64,000 nt of DNA from Bacillus sp. Cs-700 (lineage in GTDB: Bacteria; Bacillota; Bacilli; Bacillales; Guptibacillaceae), in contig NZ_CP041063.1 in the NCBI RefSeq assembly GCF_011082085.1, positions 310,001-374,000 on the forward strand, written 5' to 3'. The notes beneath the pieces were generated by a model. The model did not search any database and was not told the origin of the DNA. It saw only the letters and a program-made list of their open reading frames with translations. Shown here piece after piece: positions 47,688 to 55,739 of the stretch (positions are counted from its first letter, which is position 1; every line of letters starts with the position of its first letter). Made by a program: the position numbers and the translations under genes.

Positions 47688-47784
47688 TGGCGGGACTGTG
47701 TGGGAATCGAACCCACCGAAGACGGCACGCGCCTCCCAGGCGGTTTTGAAGACCGTGGCACTCACCAGACGTACAACCAGCCCC
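47688..47784 (-). tRNA. selC: tRNA-Sec (anticodon TCA)
   Basis: On the minus strand a 97-base tRNA begins GGGGCTGG and ends CCCGCCA with CCA encoded. Features specific to tRNA-Sec are the anticodon loop CTTCAAA (TCA, reading UGA), a long variable arm (GGAGGCG with CGTCTTC, about seven pairs), extended D stem, T arm GTGGG-TTCGATT-CCCAC, and an 8-base acceptor segment (ACAGTCCC). The eighth acceptor pair and the outer anticodon-stem pair look mismatched, and the D stem has a bulged G. Its surroundings (selB, selD, selA) support the call. Confidence 0.93.
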
Positions 47785-48278
47785 ATAGTATAATGTACTT
47801 TTAATATAATAACTGAATGAATAGAATTATTCAACGCAAGTGCTCAAATTGATTATTTCAGAAAATAAATAGTAAACTTTGAAGTAAAGTTTTACTTTAA
47901 GGAAATTGTGTAGTCTCTGATAGTTGAAAGTTGTCGAATAAAGTCTGGTAGCGATATAAGTCGTTCGGTTTTTTGTAAAAATCGACAAAAATCGTTTTGT
48001 TTTATGGAATTCGAGTTTTCGACAAATTAACCACTGAGACAGTTTTCTATAACGAACTGATACAGTTTATGAAGTGATACAGGTCATAAATAAAGCTATA
48101 ACAGTTTTGGCTGTGGATAGCTGTGAATAACTTTATCTCCATGCAGGGTTGAATAAATATACAGGGGTGCATAAAAAGGAATTTCACTATTTTCTTAAAC
48201 ATAATGGTTTAAATTTGCATCCTGTACCTACATTTATTACTGTTAATAGAAGATGACAGGTGATAGGCAGGTGTAAGC
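47785..48278. promoter_or_regulatory. selC-selB intergenic region with Spo0A-box and DnaA-box-like motifs
   Basis: About 490 AT-rich bases. Spo0A-box cores: TTGTCGAA (47931-47938), ATCGACAAA (47981-47989, one off) and TTCGACAAA (48018-48026, perfect on the other strand). Two DnaA-box-like nonamers lie in tandem ten bases apart: TGTGGATAG (48112-48120) and TGTGAATAA (48122-48130). AAGTAAA/TTTACTT forms a small hairpin near 47882-47897. The promoters of selC and selB must lie here, but neither is distinct. Confidence 0.45.
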
Positions 48279-50159
48279 ATGAACTATTATACGATTGGGC
48301 TAGCGGGGCACATTGACCATGGAAAAACGACATTAACAGGCGCATTAACAGGCGTTGACACAGATCGGTTGAAAGAAGAGAAGGAAAGAAACATTTCGAT
48401 TGAACCAGGATTCGCTCCGTTTCAACTATCTGATGATATGAAAGTGTCTATCATCGATGTTCCAGGTCATGAACGATTTATCCGCCAAATGATTGCTGGG
48501 GTTGCTGGAATTGATCTAGTTGTTCCAGTTGTCGCGGCTGATGAAGGAGTGATGCCCCAAACGCGAGAACATCTTGAGATTTTATCGCTTCTAGGTATAC
48601 AGCGGTCAATTATTGCAATCACAAAAGCGGATATGGTGGAGGAAGACCTGCTCGCTCTCGTGCAGGAAGATATTCTTGAATACATAAAAGGAACCGGGTT
48701 TGAGGGATCAAAGATTCATATCGTTGATGGCAAAAGTGGAAGAGGCGTTTCTGAGCTTAAGGATAGCCTTCACTCTTTTCTGATCAACACACCTTCAAGA
48801 AATAAAGCTGGAGCACTGAGATTACCAATTGATCAAGTATTTACTCTACAAGGCCACGGCACGATTGCACGAGGAACGATTTTTGATGGAGAGCTAAAAG
48901 AAGGAGAACTTGTTACACTACTTCCTGATCGCTTAGAAGCGCGAGTAAGACAAATACAAACGCACAGTACAAAAGTGGAGCAAGCTTTTGCGGGCGAACG
49001 AGTTGCGGTAAACCTGACAGGGCCAGATCGACAACAGATGGTTCGGGGACAAGTTATTGTTAATTCCAATTACTATCCTGTTACGTCGACCATTGATCTT
49101 TCATTTACAAAAGCTCTTACGATGTCTCATGACTTGAAACAGCGAGCTGAAGTAACGGTACACATTGGAACGGCTGAGGTAAGAGGAACGATCGTCTTTT
49201 TCGATCGCAATACGCTTGAGGCTGGGAATCGAGAAGAACTCTTCTGCCAGATTCGACTGCATGAACCTATTACCGCTAAAAAAGGAGATCGCGTTATCGT
49301 AAGACGTCCTTCACCGGTTGAAACAATTGGTGGCGGCAGTATTCTTAATGTGGCAGGAGAGAAATATAAATTTGGCGCTGAAACAATCGCGAAATTTGAA
49401 CAAATGATGAAAGGGACACCAGCTGAACAGCTTGAGCAAATTCTTGAATCGGAGCAACTGTTATCAAAAGAACAAGTTATGCAGCAAATTGGGTTAAATG
49501 AGGAAGCGTTCCGCCAGCTTGAGGATGACGATCACCTTGTCTTTATTGACGGTGGTGTGACTTCACAAAATGTTTTTACACGAGTGGTAGAAGCGATTCA
49601 TAAAAATTTGCAAGCGGCACATGAACGATATCCTATGCGAAAAGGTCCGCAGAAAGCGGAAGTGGTGCAGGAGTTAAAGAAAACTTATCCTAAAAAAGTA
49701 ATAGATGCCGTCTTGAGCAATCAGCTTCAGGTAGAATTGCAGCAAAAAGGGCCATATCTTTCCATGCGCACTTTTCAGCCATCGCTGCCGGCTGCATGGA
49801 AAACGCGTATGACAAAGGTACTAAAGCATTTAGAGGAGCAAGGAGTTAACGTCTCGCCAGTAGATCGCTTAATCGATGAGGAGCAAATTCCAGATCCATA
49901 TAAGACGGAGTTTAAGAACTATATGTTGGAAGAAGAGATTGCGGTTAAATTAACAGATGAGCTTTATGTACACGATGAAAATTGGAAGCAAACCATTGCA
50001 TCTTTAAAAGCGAAAACAGGACAAGCCTTTACGTTACAGGAGGCGAAAGATGTGCTTAATGTAAGTCGAAAGTATCTAGTGCCGATCCTAGAGAAGCTTG
50101 ATAACGAAGGATATACCATAAGAAAAGACCAGGAGAGATATTGGAGAGTAGAGAAATAG
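48279..50159 (+). CDS. selB: Selenocysteine-specific elongation factor SelB
   Basis: Delivers Sec-tRNA-Sec to ribosomes at UGA codons by binding the SECIS hairpin in the mRNA. The 626-residue product has an EF-Tu-like G domain (GHIDHGKTTL, DVPGHERF, TKADM), beta-barrel domains II-III, then C-terminal winged helices that bind SECIS RNA (about 370-626, e.g. ALKAKTGQAFTLQEAKDVLN in part). The length fits the bacterial family. It is followed 24 bases later by the PhnD-like gene. Confidence 0.97.
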   Translation: MNYYTIGLAGHIDHGKTTLTGALTGVDTDRLKEEKERNISIEPGFAPFQLSDDMKVSIIDVPGHERFIRQMIAGVAGIDLVVPVVAADEGVMPQTREHLEILSLLGIQRSIIAITKADMVEEDLLALVQEDILEYIKGTGFEGSKIHIVDGKSGRGVSELKDSLHSFLINTPSRNKAGALRLPIDQVFTLQGHGTIARGTIFDGELKEGELVTLLPDRLEARVRQIQTHSTKVEQAFAGERVAVNLTGPDRQQMVRGQVIVNSNYYPVTSTIDLSFTKALTMSHDLKQRAEVTVHIGTAEVRGTIVFFDRNTLEAGNREELFCQIRLHEPITAKKGDRVIVRRPSPVETIGGGSILNVAGEKYKFGAETIAKFEQMMKGTPAEQLEQILESEQLLSKEQVMQQIGLNEEAFRQLEDDDHLVFIDGGVTSQNVFTRVVEAIHKNLQAAHERYPMRKGPQKAEVVQELKKTYPKKVIDAVLSNQLQVELQQKGPYLSMRTFQPSLPAAWKTRMTKVLKHLEEQGVNVSPVDRLIDEEQIPDPYKTEFKNYMLEEEIAVKLTDELYVHDENWKQTIASLKAKTGQAFTLQEAKDVLNVSRKYLVPILEKLDNEGYTIRKDQERYWRVEK

Positions 50160-50183
50160 ATTGAAACTGAGGAGTGGAGAAAC

Positions 50184-51086
50184 ATGAAAAAAGCAATTCT
50201 TTTGATAATGGTGCTTATGCTCGGTATTCTTGCGGCATGTAGCTCGAATGAGAACGAAAATGCTTCAAAAGATAATAGTGAAAAAGAAGAAGGGGCCTTT
50301 ACGATTGGTGTAATCCCAGTTCAAACAGAAGGTGAAATTGAAGAAGCGATGACGAAGCTTCAAGGTGAGCTTTCAGAAAAACTTGATCGTGATGTTGAAA
50401 TTACAACGTTTCCTGACTATAACGGTGTTGTGGAAGCGATGAATTATGATCAAATTGATATGGCTTATTTTGGTCCGCTTACGTATGTGATTGCGCACGA
50501 GAAAAGTGGTGCCAAAGCTATTGTGACTCAGTTGATCGACGGTGAGCCTTTCTACCATTCTTACATCATTACGAATACAGAAAATGAGTGGGAGACGCTT
50601 GAAGATTACCTTGAAAATAGTGAGGAAAGAAGCTTTGCATTTGGCGATCCTAACTCAACATCAGGTTCATTAATTCCTTCAATAGAGCTCCAAGATCGCG
50701 ATGTTTTTGAAGATCAAGATACAAATGATTTTGCTTCTGTTGCCTATACTGGCTCGCACGATGCAACAGCTTTATCTGTTCAAAATAAACAGGTTGACGC
50801 AGGCGCAATTGATAGTGCGATTTATAATCAGTTGCTCGAATCAGGGAAAATTGATGGAGACAAGCTTAAAGTGATCTGGGAATCTGAAAAGCTTTTCCAA
50901 TATCCATGGGCTGTTTCTAAAGGAACAGATGAAGAGACGATTGATCAGCTACAGAATGCATTTCTAGCTATTGAAGATGAAACGATTTTAAATGCATTTG
51001 GGGCATCAGGATTTACGAAAGCAAGTAATGAAGATTATGAGAGCATAAGAAGCGCTGCTGATAAGCAAGGGTTGTTAACGAAGTAG
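50184..51086 (+). CDS. phnD: PhnD/PtxB-type ABC transporter substrate-binding lipoprotein, candidate selenium-oxyanion binder
   Basis: 300-residue lipoprotein (lipobox LAAC, Cys19) of the phosphate/phosphite/phosphonate-binding family. The ligand loop typical for tetrahedral or pyramidal oxyanions is seen as DPNSTSGS, with upstream DMAYFGPLTYV and downstream AYTGSHDATALS. The first gene of a D-E-C transporter, it starts 24 bases after selB and so is likely on the selB transcript. Family knowledge says phosphonate or phosphite; context argues for a selenium compound such as selenite. The ligand is unproven. Confidence 0.88.
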   Translation: MKKAILLIMVLMLGILAACSSNENENASKDNSEKEEGAFTIGVIPVQTEGEIEEAMTKLQGELSEKLDRDVEITTFPDYNGVVEAMNYDQIDMAYFGPLTYVIAHEKSGAKAIVTQLIDGEPFYHSYIITNTENEWETLEDYLENSEERSFAFGDPNSTSGSLIPSIELQDRDVFEDQDTNDFASVAYTGSHDATALSVQNKQVDAGAIDSAIYNQLLESGKIDGDKLKVIWESEKLFQYPWAVSKGTDEETIDQLQNAFLAIEDETILNAFGASGFTKASNEDYESIRSAADKQGLLTK

Positions 51087-51087
51087 A

Positions 51088-51840
51088 ATGGCCTGGTTTA
51101 AATGGAGGCACCTAATTCTACTTTTTATGGTAATTGGATTAATGGTGTGGAGCATAGGTGTTACGGAGTTTGATGTAAGGAAGTTTAGTCAATTTAACAA
51201 TATGATCGATTTCCTGTCGAATTGGTTTCCGTTGAATATATCGGTGCTTCCAACCATGTTAAAAGCAAGTCTTGTTACACTAGGAATGGCGTTTCTTGGT
51301 AGCTTTGTGGGTTTACTCGTTGCGTTACCCATTAGCTTACTGGCTGCTAAAAATACGGCAGGCCCATTTTATGGGTCTGCGCGTGTTGGTTTAAGTTTTG
51401 TTCGGTCGATTCCAGAAATCGTATTAGGGTTAATGTTTCTTACGATTGTTGGACCTGGACCATTTGCGGCAACGATTGCAATCATCGTTCATAATGCGAG
51501 TGTTCTCTCTAAATTAATTGCAGAATTAATTGAAGCGGCTGACAAAGGCCCTCAGGAGGCCATGAAGGCAGTTGGGGCAAGACCGCTAACAGGTGCGTTA
51601 TTTTCAGTCTTTCCTCAAATTTGGCCGAACGTCCTGTCGCATTATTTTTATCGATTTGAAGTGGCGATTCGAACTTCGTTAATGCTCGGTTTAGTTGGCG
51701 GGGGAGGAATTGGGCAGCAGCTGTTTGTTCATTTTAAAACATTCCAATACTCGACCGTTGCGGTTGATGTGATGCTGATTATGATCATTGTCATTGTCGT
51801 TGATTTTCTTGGAAGTAGGGTGAGGCAATATGTCATGTAA
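51088..51840 (+). CDS. phnE: PhnE-type ABC transporter permease
   Basis: 250-residue permease with about six membrane helices. The EAA loop contacting the ATPase is EAADKGPQEAMKAVGARP. It starts two bases after the phnD-like stop and overlaps the ATPase gene by 11 bases, so the three genes are tightly coupled. The N-terminal segment before the first core helix is short. Specificity follows the binding protein. Confidence 0.9.
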   Translation: MAWFKWRHLILLFMVIGLMVWSIGVTEFDVRKFSQFNNMIDFLSNWFPLNISVLPTMLKASLVTLGMAFLGSFVGLLVALPISLLAAKNTAGPFYGSARVGLSFVRSIPEIVLGLMFLTIVGPGPFAATIAIIVHNASVLSKLIAELIEAADKGPQEAMKAVGARPLTGALFSVFPQIWPNVLSHYFYRFEVAIRTSLMLGLVGGGGIGQQLFVHFKTFQYSTVAVDVMLIMIIVIVVDFLGSRVRQYVM

Positions 51841-52585
51841 CGAAGCGTTGTTAACGGTAGAGAATGCGTCCGTGCGCTATCAAAATGCTGAATCTTCTGC
51901 GTTAGATCATGTTTCACTCACTTTTCAAAGGGGCGAATTTGTTTGTATATTAGGAAAAACGGGCGCAGGGAAGTCAACGTTCATTCGGACGTTAAATGGC
52001 CTGCAATCTTTAACGGAAGGCGACATTATTTATAATGGTCGTTCTTTCCAAACGCTCGATCGAGAAGGGTTAAGAGGACAAAGGCGAAGGATGGGCATGA
52101 TTTTTCAGCATCATCAGTTGATTCCTCGTTTAACGGTTAAGCAAAACGTCTACACGGGTTTATTCGGTTCTCGATCAAGCATTCGCAACCTAGCTGGCTT
52201 ATTTAATGAAAGTGAAAAAAAACTTGCGAGAGACGTTATCGAACAAGTTGAACTACTGCCTCATTTAAACAAGCGGGTCGATTTATTGAGTGGAGGGCAA
52301 AGGCAGCGTGTTGGTATTGCCCGGGCACTTGCTCAATCGCCTGATATTTTTCTTGGAGATGAGCCTGTCGCAAGTCTTGATCCAGGTACAGCAAATCGCA
52401 TTTTTCAACTCATTCACCGTTTGCATGAGGAGCGGAACTTATTAACGATTATTAACGTTCATGATGTCAAACTAGCGAAAAGATATGCGTCTAGAATTGT
52501 GGCATTAAAAGAAGGTCGCGTTGTATTTGATGACCGACCAGAAGCGCTTACTGAGGAGTTAGAAGATATGCTGTATGAACTATAA
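51830..52585 (+). CDS. phnC: PhnC-type ABC transporter ATP-binding protein
   Basis: 251-residue ATPase: Walker A GKTGAGKST, Q-loop FQHHQL, signature LSGGQRQRVGIARA, Walker B IFLGDEP, and H-loop INVHDVKLA. It energises uptake with the PhnD/PhnE partners. Its start overlaps phnE by 11 bases. A strong bidirectional terminator separates it from the convergent selD. Confidence 0.93.
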   Translation: MSCNEALLTVENASVRYQNAESSALDHVSLTFQRGEFVCILGKTGAGKSTFIRTLNGLQSLTEGDIIYNGRSFQTLDREGLRGQRRRMGMIFQHHQLIPRLTVKQNVYTGLFGSRSSIRNLAGLFNESEKKLARDVIEQVELLPHLNKRVDLLSGGQRQRVGIARALAQSPDIFLGDEPVASLDPGTANRIFQLIHRLHEERNLLTIINVHDVKLAKRYASRIVALKEGRVVFDDRPEALTEELEDMLYEL

Positions 52586-52620
52586 AAAAGGAAGTTGGGG
52601 ATTCCCCAACTTCCTTTTTT
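52584..52620. terminator. Bidirectional terminator between phnC and selD
   Basis: GGAAGTTGGGGA-T-TCCCCAACTTCC with flanking A and T runs. Confidence 0.95.
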
Positions 52621-53670
52621 TTATTTGCTTGCGGTGATCGCAAATGAACCTTTGTTATTAACGTGACCGACAATGTAAGCTGATTTACCTTTAGCATTCA
52701 TCCGTGATACATATTCATTCGCTTCATGCTCAGGCAAGCTAATTAATAGGCCGCCAGAAGTTACCGCATCACATAAAATGAATTGCTCAAGTTCTGTTAG
52801 GTTTTCGTATCTGACAGATTCAGCAATCCAGCGGTGATTTGCTTTTGATCCACCAGGGATATAACCTTGCTCCGCCAGCTCAACAGTGCCAGGTAAGATA
52901 GGCACGTTGTTATAGTCGATCTGAATGCTAACGTTGCTTCCGGTTGCCATTTCAAAAGCATGTCCGAGTAAACCGAAGCCGGTGACGTCTGTTACAGCAT
53001 TAGGTGATAGACCTGATAGTTCTTCAGCTGCGGTTTTATTTAACTCAGCCATCGTTTCTGATACGCGCTGAAGCTGTTCAGCAGTTAACTTTTCAGGTTT
53101 AATGGCAGTTGTTTGTATGCCAACGCCAATAGGTTTTGTTAACACTATCGCGTCTCCCGGTTTAGCGCCAACGTTCATAAGGATTTCATCTGGATGAACG
53201 AGACCTGTCACAGATAAACCAAACTTTGGCTCCTGATCATCAATAGAGTGCCCTCCGGCAGTAACAGCCCCTGCTTCATCAACTTTATCAGCAGCGCCTT
53301 TCAAAATTTCTGCAAGGATGGAAGGGTTCAAAGATTTGATCGGAAAACCGACAATGTTAAGAACGGTTTTCGGAACTCCACCCATTGCATAGACATCGCT
53401 TAATGAATTGGCCGCTGCAATTTGACCAAACATATATGGATCATCAACGATAGGTGTAAAGAAGTCTACCGTTTGAATCATGGCGAGTTCATCAGTTAGG
53501 CGGTACACGCCTGCATCATCGGAGGTTTCCACACCGACAAGTAAATTAGGATCTTTTTTCTTATTAGGTAATTGACGCAAAACTTGCGTCAGGTCCTCAG
53601 GACCGATTTTGCATCCTCAACCACCTTTTGTCGATAGGGATGTTAAACGGATGTTTTCTGGATTTGACAT
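52621..53670 (-). CDS. selD: Selenide, water dikinase SelD, a selenocysteine protein (in-frame TGA)
   Basis: Makes selenophosphate, the selenium donor for Sec and selenouridine, from selenide and ATP. The frame reads MSNPENIRLTSLSTKGG, then TGA (53617-53619, codon 18), then GCKIGPEDL and on to a full 349-residue SelD. Codon 18 is the active-site position (Cys17 of E. coli), with Lys21 nearby, so TGA is selenocysteine. A perfect hairpin (TGACGCAA-loop-TTGCGTCA) lies about 27 bases after the TGA on the transcript. The AGGAGGTGGTCAT ribosome site fits this start; automated callers usually truncate such genes after the TGA. Confidence 0.95.
53573..53591 (-). promoter_or_regulatory. Candidate bSECIS hairpin in selD mRNA
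   Basis: In the mRNA, TGACGCAA and TTGCGTCA make an eight-pair stem with a GTT loop; the loop is roughly 35 bases after the UGA, within the bacterial SECIS range, and starts with the expected G. Confidence 0.7.
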
Positions 53671-53765
53671 ATGACCACCTCCTAACATGAGTATAAATCT
53701 TTTCTTCGTATTTTTGAAATGATATAGTATGTACAACTTGAAATTCACTAGAGGAGGTAGCCTAA
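53671..53765. promoter_or_regulatory. Divergent promoter region selD / SelW-like gene
   Basis: 95 bases between divergent starts, with AGGAGGTGG for selD and GAGGAGGTAG for the SelW-like gene. The AT-rich centre (ATATAGTATG) probably holds both promoters, but no clear -35/-10 pair can be assigned. Confidence 0.5.
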
Positions 53766-54011
53766 ATGAAGTATCATGTAACGATTGAATTCTGCATGCA
53801 GTGAAACTACGCTCCAAAAGCCGCGAGTTTCGCGGAAGCATTATTTAACCATTTCAGACAGGGAATTAGTTCGCTAGAAATGATACCTGGTTCTGGTGGT
53901 GTGTTTGAAGTGACGGTAAATGATCAGCAGATGCATTCAAAAAAAGAATCAGGTCAATACCCGGAAGTAGAATCATTTATTAAGAAAATGGAAAGCAGAA
54001 CGTTCGAGTAA
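53766..54011 (+). CDS. SelW-like (Rdx family) selenoprotein, CxxU
   Basis: 81-residue thioredoxin-like Rdx protein. It starts MKYHVTIEFCMQ, then TGA (53802-53804, codon 13), then NYAPKAASFAEALF and the GSGGVFEVTVND core to the end. Cys10-x-x-Sec13 is the Rdx redox motif. Without reading the TGA as Sec there is only a 12-codon stub. GAGGAGG precedes the ATG. A hairpin follows the TGA at SECIS distance. Likely a small selenol redox partner of unknown substrate. It is followed by a terminator-like hairpin and then selA. Confidence 0.93.
53821..53835 (+). promoter_or_regulatory. Candidate bSECIS hairpin in the SelW-like gene
   Basis: CCGCGA-GTT-TCGCGG, a six-pair stem with the same GTT loop as in selD; the loop lies about 22 bases after the UGA. 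Confidence 0.75.
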
Positions 54012-54035
54012 GGCACCCCGTTCAGGGTGCCTTTC
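54011..54035 (+). terminator. Hairpin between the SelW-like gene and selA
   Basis: AGGCACCC and GGGTGCCT arms with a T-rich but interrupted tail; probably a partial terminator, letting some transcripts run into selA. Confidence 0.65.
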
Positions 54036-54058
54036 GTTTCGATATAGGAGTTGAGAGT

Positions 54059-55450
54059 TTGAAATTACTTAGAGAATTACCCGCGATTCATCAAATTCAA
54101 GAAGCGATGCTGAAAAAGAACATAGGGAGCGACCTCCCTCAGAAGCTTCTCAAACAAATGGTCCAACAGGAAGTGGACGAGCTTCGTGGCGCTTTACTAA
54201 AGGAAACGTATACCGGACATGCTGAAGATCGTCATGGTTTTCAACTTGAAATTATAGCAAGCGTGCAAGAAAAATTAACGCGAAATACTTTTAATTTAGT
54301 GCCGGTTATTAATGCAACCGGTGTCGTCCTACATACGAATCTTGGAAGAGCGAGACTAAGCGATGCTGCAATAGATCATATGATTGAAGTAGCCAAAAGT
54401 TACTCCACCCTCGAATATAACCTTACAGAAGGACAACGTGGCTCTCGACACTCCATTGTTGAAGAAGCGGTTTGCAAAGCAACAGGGGCAGAAGCAGCAA
54501 TGGTCGTCAATAACAATGCTGCAGCTGTTTTTATGATTTTGAGTGGCCTTGCAAAAGAAAAGGAAGTGGTTGTATCACGAGGCGAACTCGTTGAAATTGG
54601 CGGATCATTTCGGGTTTCTTCAATAATGGAAGAGAGCGGGGCGCGCTTGAAGGAAGTAGGCACCACGAATAAAACGCATCCTGCTGACTACGAACAAGCT
54701 GTGAATGATGAAACAGCGATGATAATGAAAGTGCATCGCAGCAATTTTACGATTGTTGGTTTTACGGCAGAAGTAGAGCGTGAGCAATTAGCGTCCATAG
54801 CAAATGAACAACAGATTATTTTTTATGAAGATTTAGGAAGTGGCGCATTGTACGATTATCGTAAAGATGGTATTGGAGAAGAGCCTACTGTTCAAGAAAC
54901 GCTTGCTGCTGGTGCAGACTTAGTATCCTTTAGTGGTGATAAGCTACTTGGTGGCCCGCAGGCAGGTATTATCGCTGGTAAGAAAAAACTTGTCGATCGG
55001 TTGAAGAAACATCAACTGGCACGTGTATTACGCGTAGATAAGTTTACCCTTGCTGCTCTTGAGGCAACCTTACTCGAGCATTTGTATGAAGAAGCAAACA
55101 ATATCCCTGCGATCAGAGATATTACGGTATCGCCAGAAGAGGTGCGAAAGCGTGCACTTCAGTTTAAAGAAAAACTTGAAACGAAGTGTTCGCATTATCA
55201 AATTGATGTGGAAGTTGGTGTTTCCCAAGTTGGTGGCGGGACCATGCCAGCGGTTGAATTGCCAACATCTGTTGTTGCCATTCGAACTGGCCGTTTCAGT
55301 GTAAATGACCTCGAAGAAAAGCTTCGAATGCGTCATCGGCCAATCATTACCCGTATTAAGGATGAAAAAATTCTCATTGACCTTAGAACTGTAACGACAG
55401 AAGAGGAAGAAGTGCTTTTAAGCGAATTGATGAACATAAGTAACGAGTAA
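54059..55450 (+). CDS. selA: L-seryl-tRNA(Sec) selenium transferase SelA
   Basis: PLP enzyme that converts Ser-tRNA-Sec to Sec-tRNA-Sec with selenophosphate. The 463-residue product has N-terminal tRNA-binding helices, VINATGVVLHTNLGRA, YNLTEGQRGSRHS, and the PLP lysine K295 in FSGDKLLGGPQAG. The TTG start has AGGAG eight bases upstream. It completes the Sec pathway together with selB, selC and selD in this window. Confidence 0.97.
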   Translation: MKLLRELPAIHQIQEAMLKKNIGSDLPQKLLKQMVQQEVDELRGALLKETYTGHAEDRHGFQLEIIASVQEKLTRNTFNLVPVINATGVVLHTNLGRARLSDAAIDHMIEVAKSYSTLEYNLTEGQRGSRHSIVEEAVCKATGAEAAMVVNNNAAAVFMILSGLAKEKEVVVSRGELVEIGGSFRVSSIMEESGARLKEVGTTNKTHPADYEQAVNDETAMIMKVHRSNFTIVGFTAEVEREQLASIANEQQIIFYEDLGSGALYDYRKDGIGEEPTVQETLAAGADLVSFSGDKLLGGPQAGIIAGKKKLVDRLKKHQLARVLRVDKFTLAALEATLLEHLYEEANNIPAIRDITVSPEEVRKRALQFKEKLETKCSHYQIDVEVGVSQVGGGTMPAVELPTSVVAIRTGRFSVNDLEEKLRMRHRPIITRIKDEKILIDLRTVTTEEEEVLLSELMNISNE

Positions 55451-55476
55451 AAGGCGGCCGTTTGGCCGCCTTTTGT
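55449..55476. terminator. Terminator between selA and sspP
   Basis: AAAGGCGGCC and GGCCGCCTTT arms, loop GTTT; serves both convergent genes. Confidence 0.88.
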
Positions 55477-55485
55477 CTTTGAGTT

Positions 55486-55623
55486 TTAGAACCCTTCACC
55501 ATTTTTTTGTCGGGTATGGTTTCTGTTTTTAACTTTATGAGAACCTTTCATGGGTTCAGGCTGACCAGTGTGGCCTTTAGGAGCGTTCTTACGAATATCT
55601 TTAAACGTATTACTTTCAGTCAT
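55486..55623 (-). CDS. sspP: Small acid-soluble spore protein P
   Basis: 45-residue minor SASP of the spore core. The central [20 protein letters not shown] (KNAPKGH and GQPEP motifs) and HTRQ near the end match B. subtilis SspP. AAGGAGGG precedes the ATG, and a SigG-type promoter lies upstream. It is next to sspO and aconitase as in B. subtilis, but a plus-strand gene separates sspP from sspO. Confidence 0.93.
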   Translation of the reverse strand: MTESNTFKDIRKNAPKGHTGQPEPMKGSHKVKNRNHTRQKNGEGF

Positions 55624-55643
55624 AATAATCCCTCCTTACTCGT

Positions 55644-55672
55644 TAGTATGGACAGGTTAATGGCTCTTATTC
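55644..55672 (-). promoter_or_regulatory. SigG-type promoter for sspP
   Basis: On the minus strand GAATA, 17 bases, then CATACTA: the classical forespore SigG pattern. Confidence 0.75.
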
Positions 55673-55739
55673 TGATCGAATAGGACGTCGTTACATGGTT
55701 ACACTATGGTGAAAGCAATAGAAAAGGAGGTTGAAATGA

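Noticed and set aside
47639..47820. Open frame running across the tRNA-Sec if TGA is read as Sec
   Set aside because: It runs through the reverse complement of the tRNA gene, so openness is a by-product of tRNA sequence.
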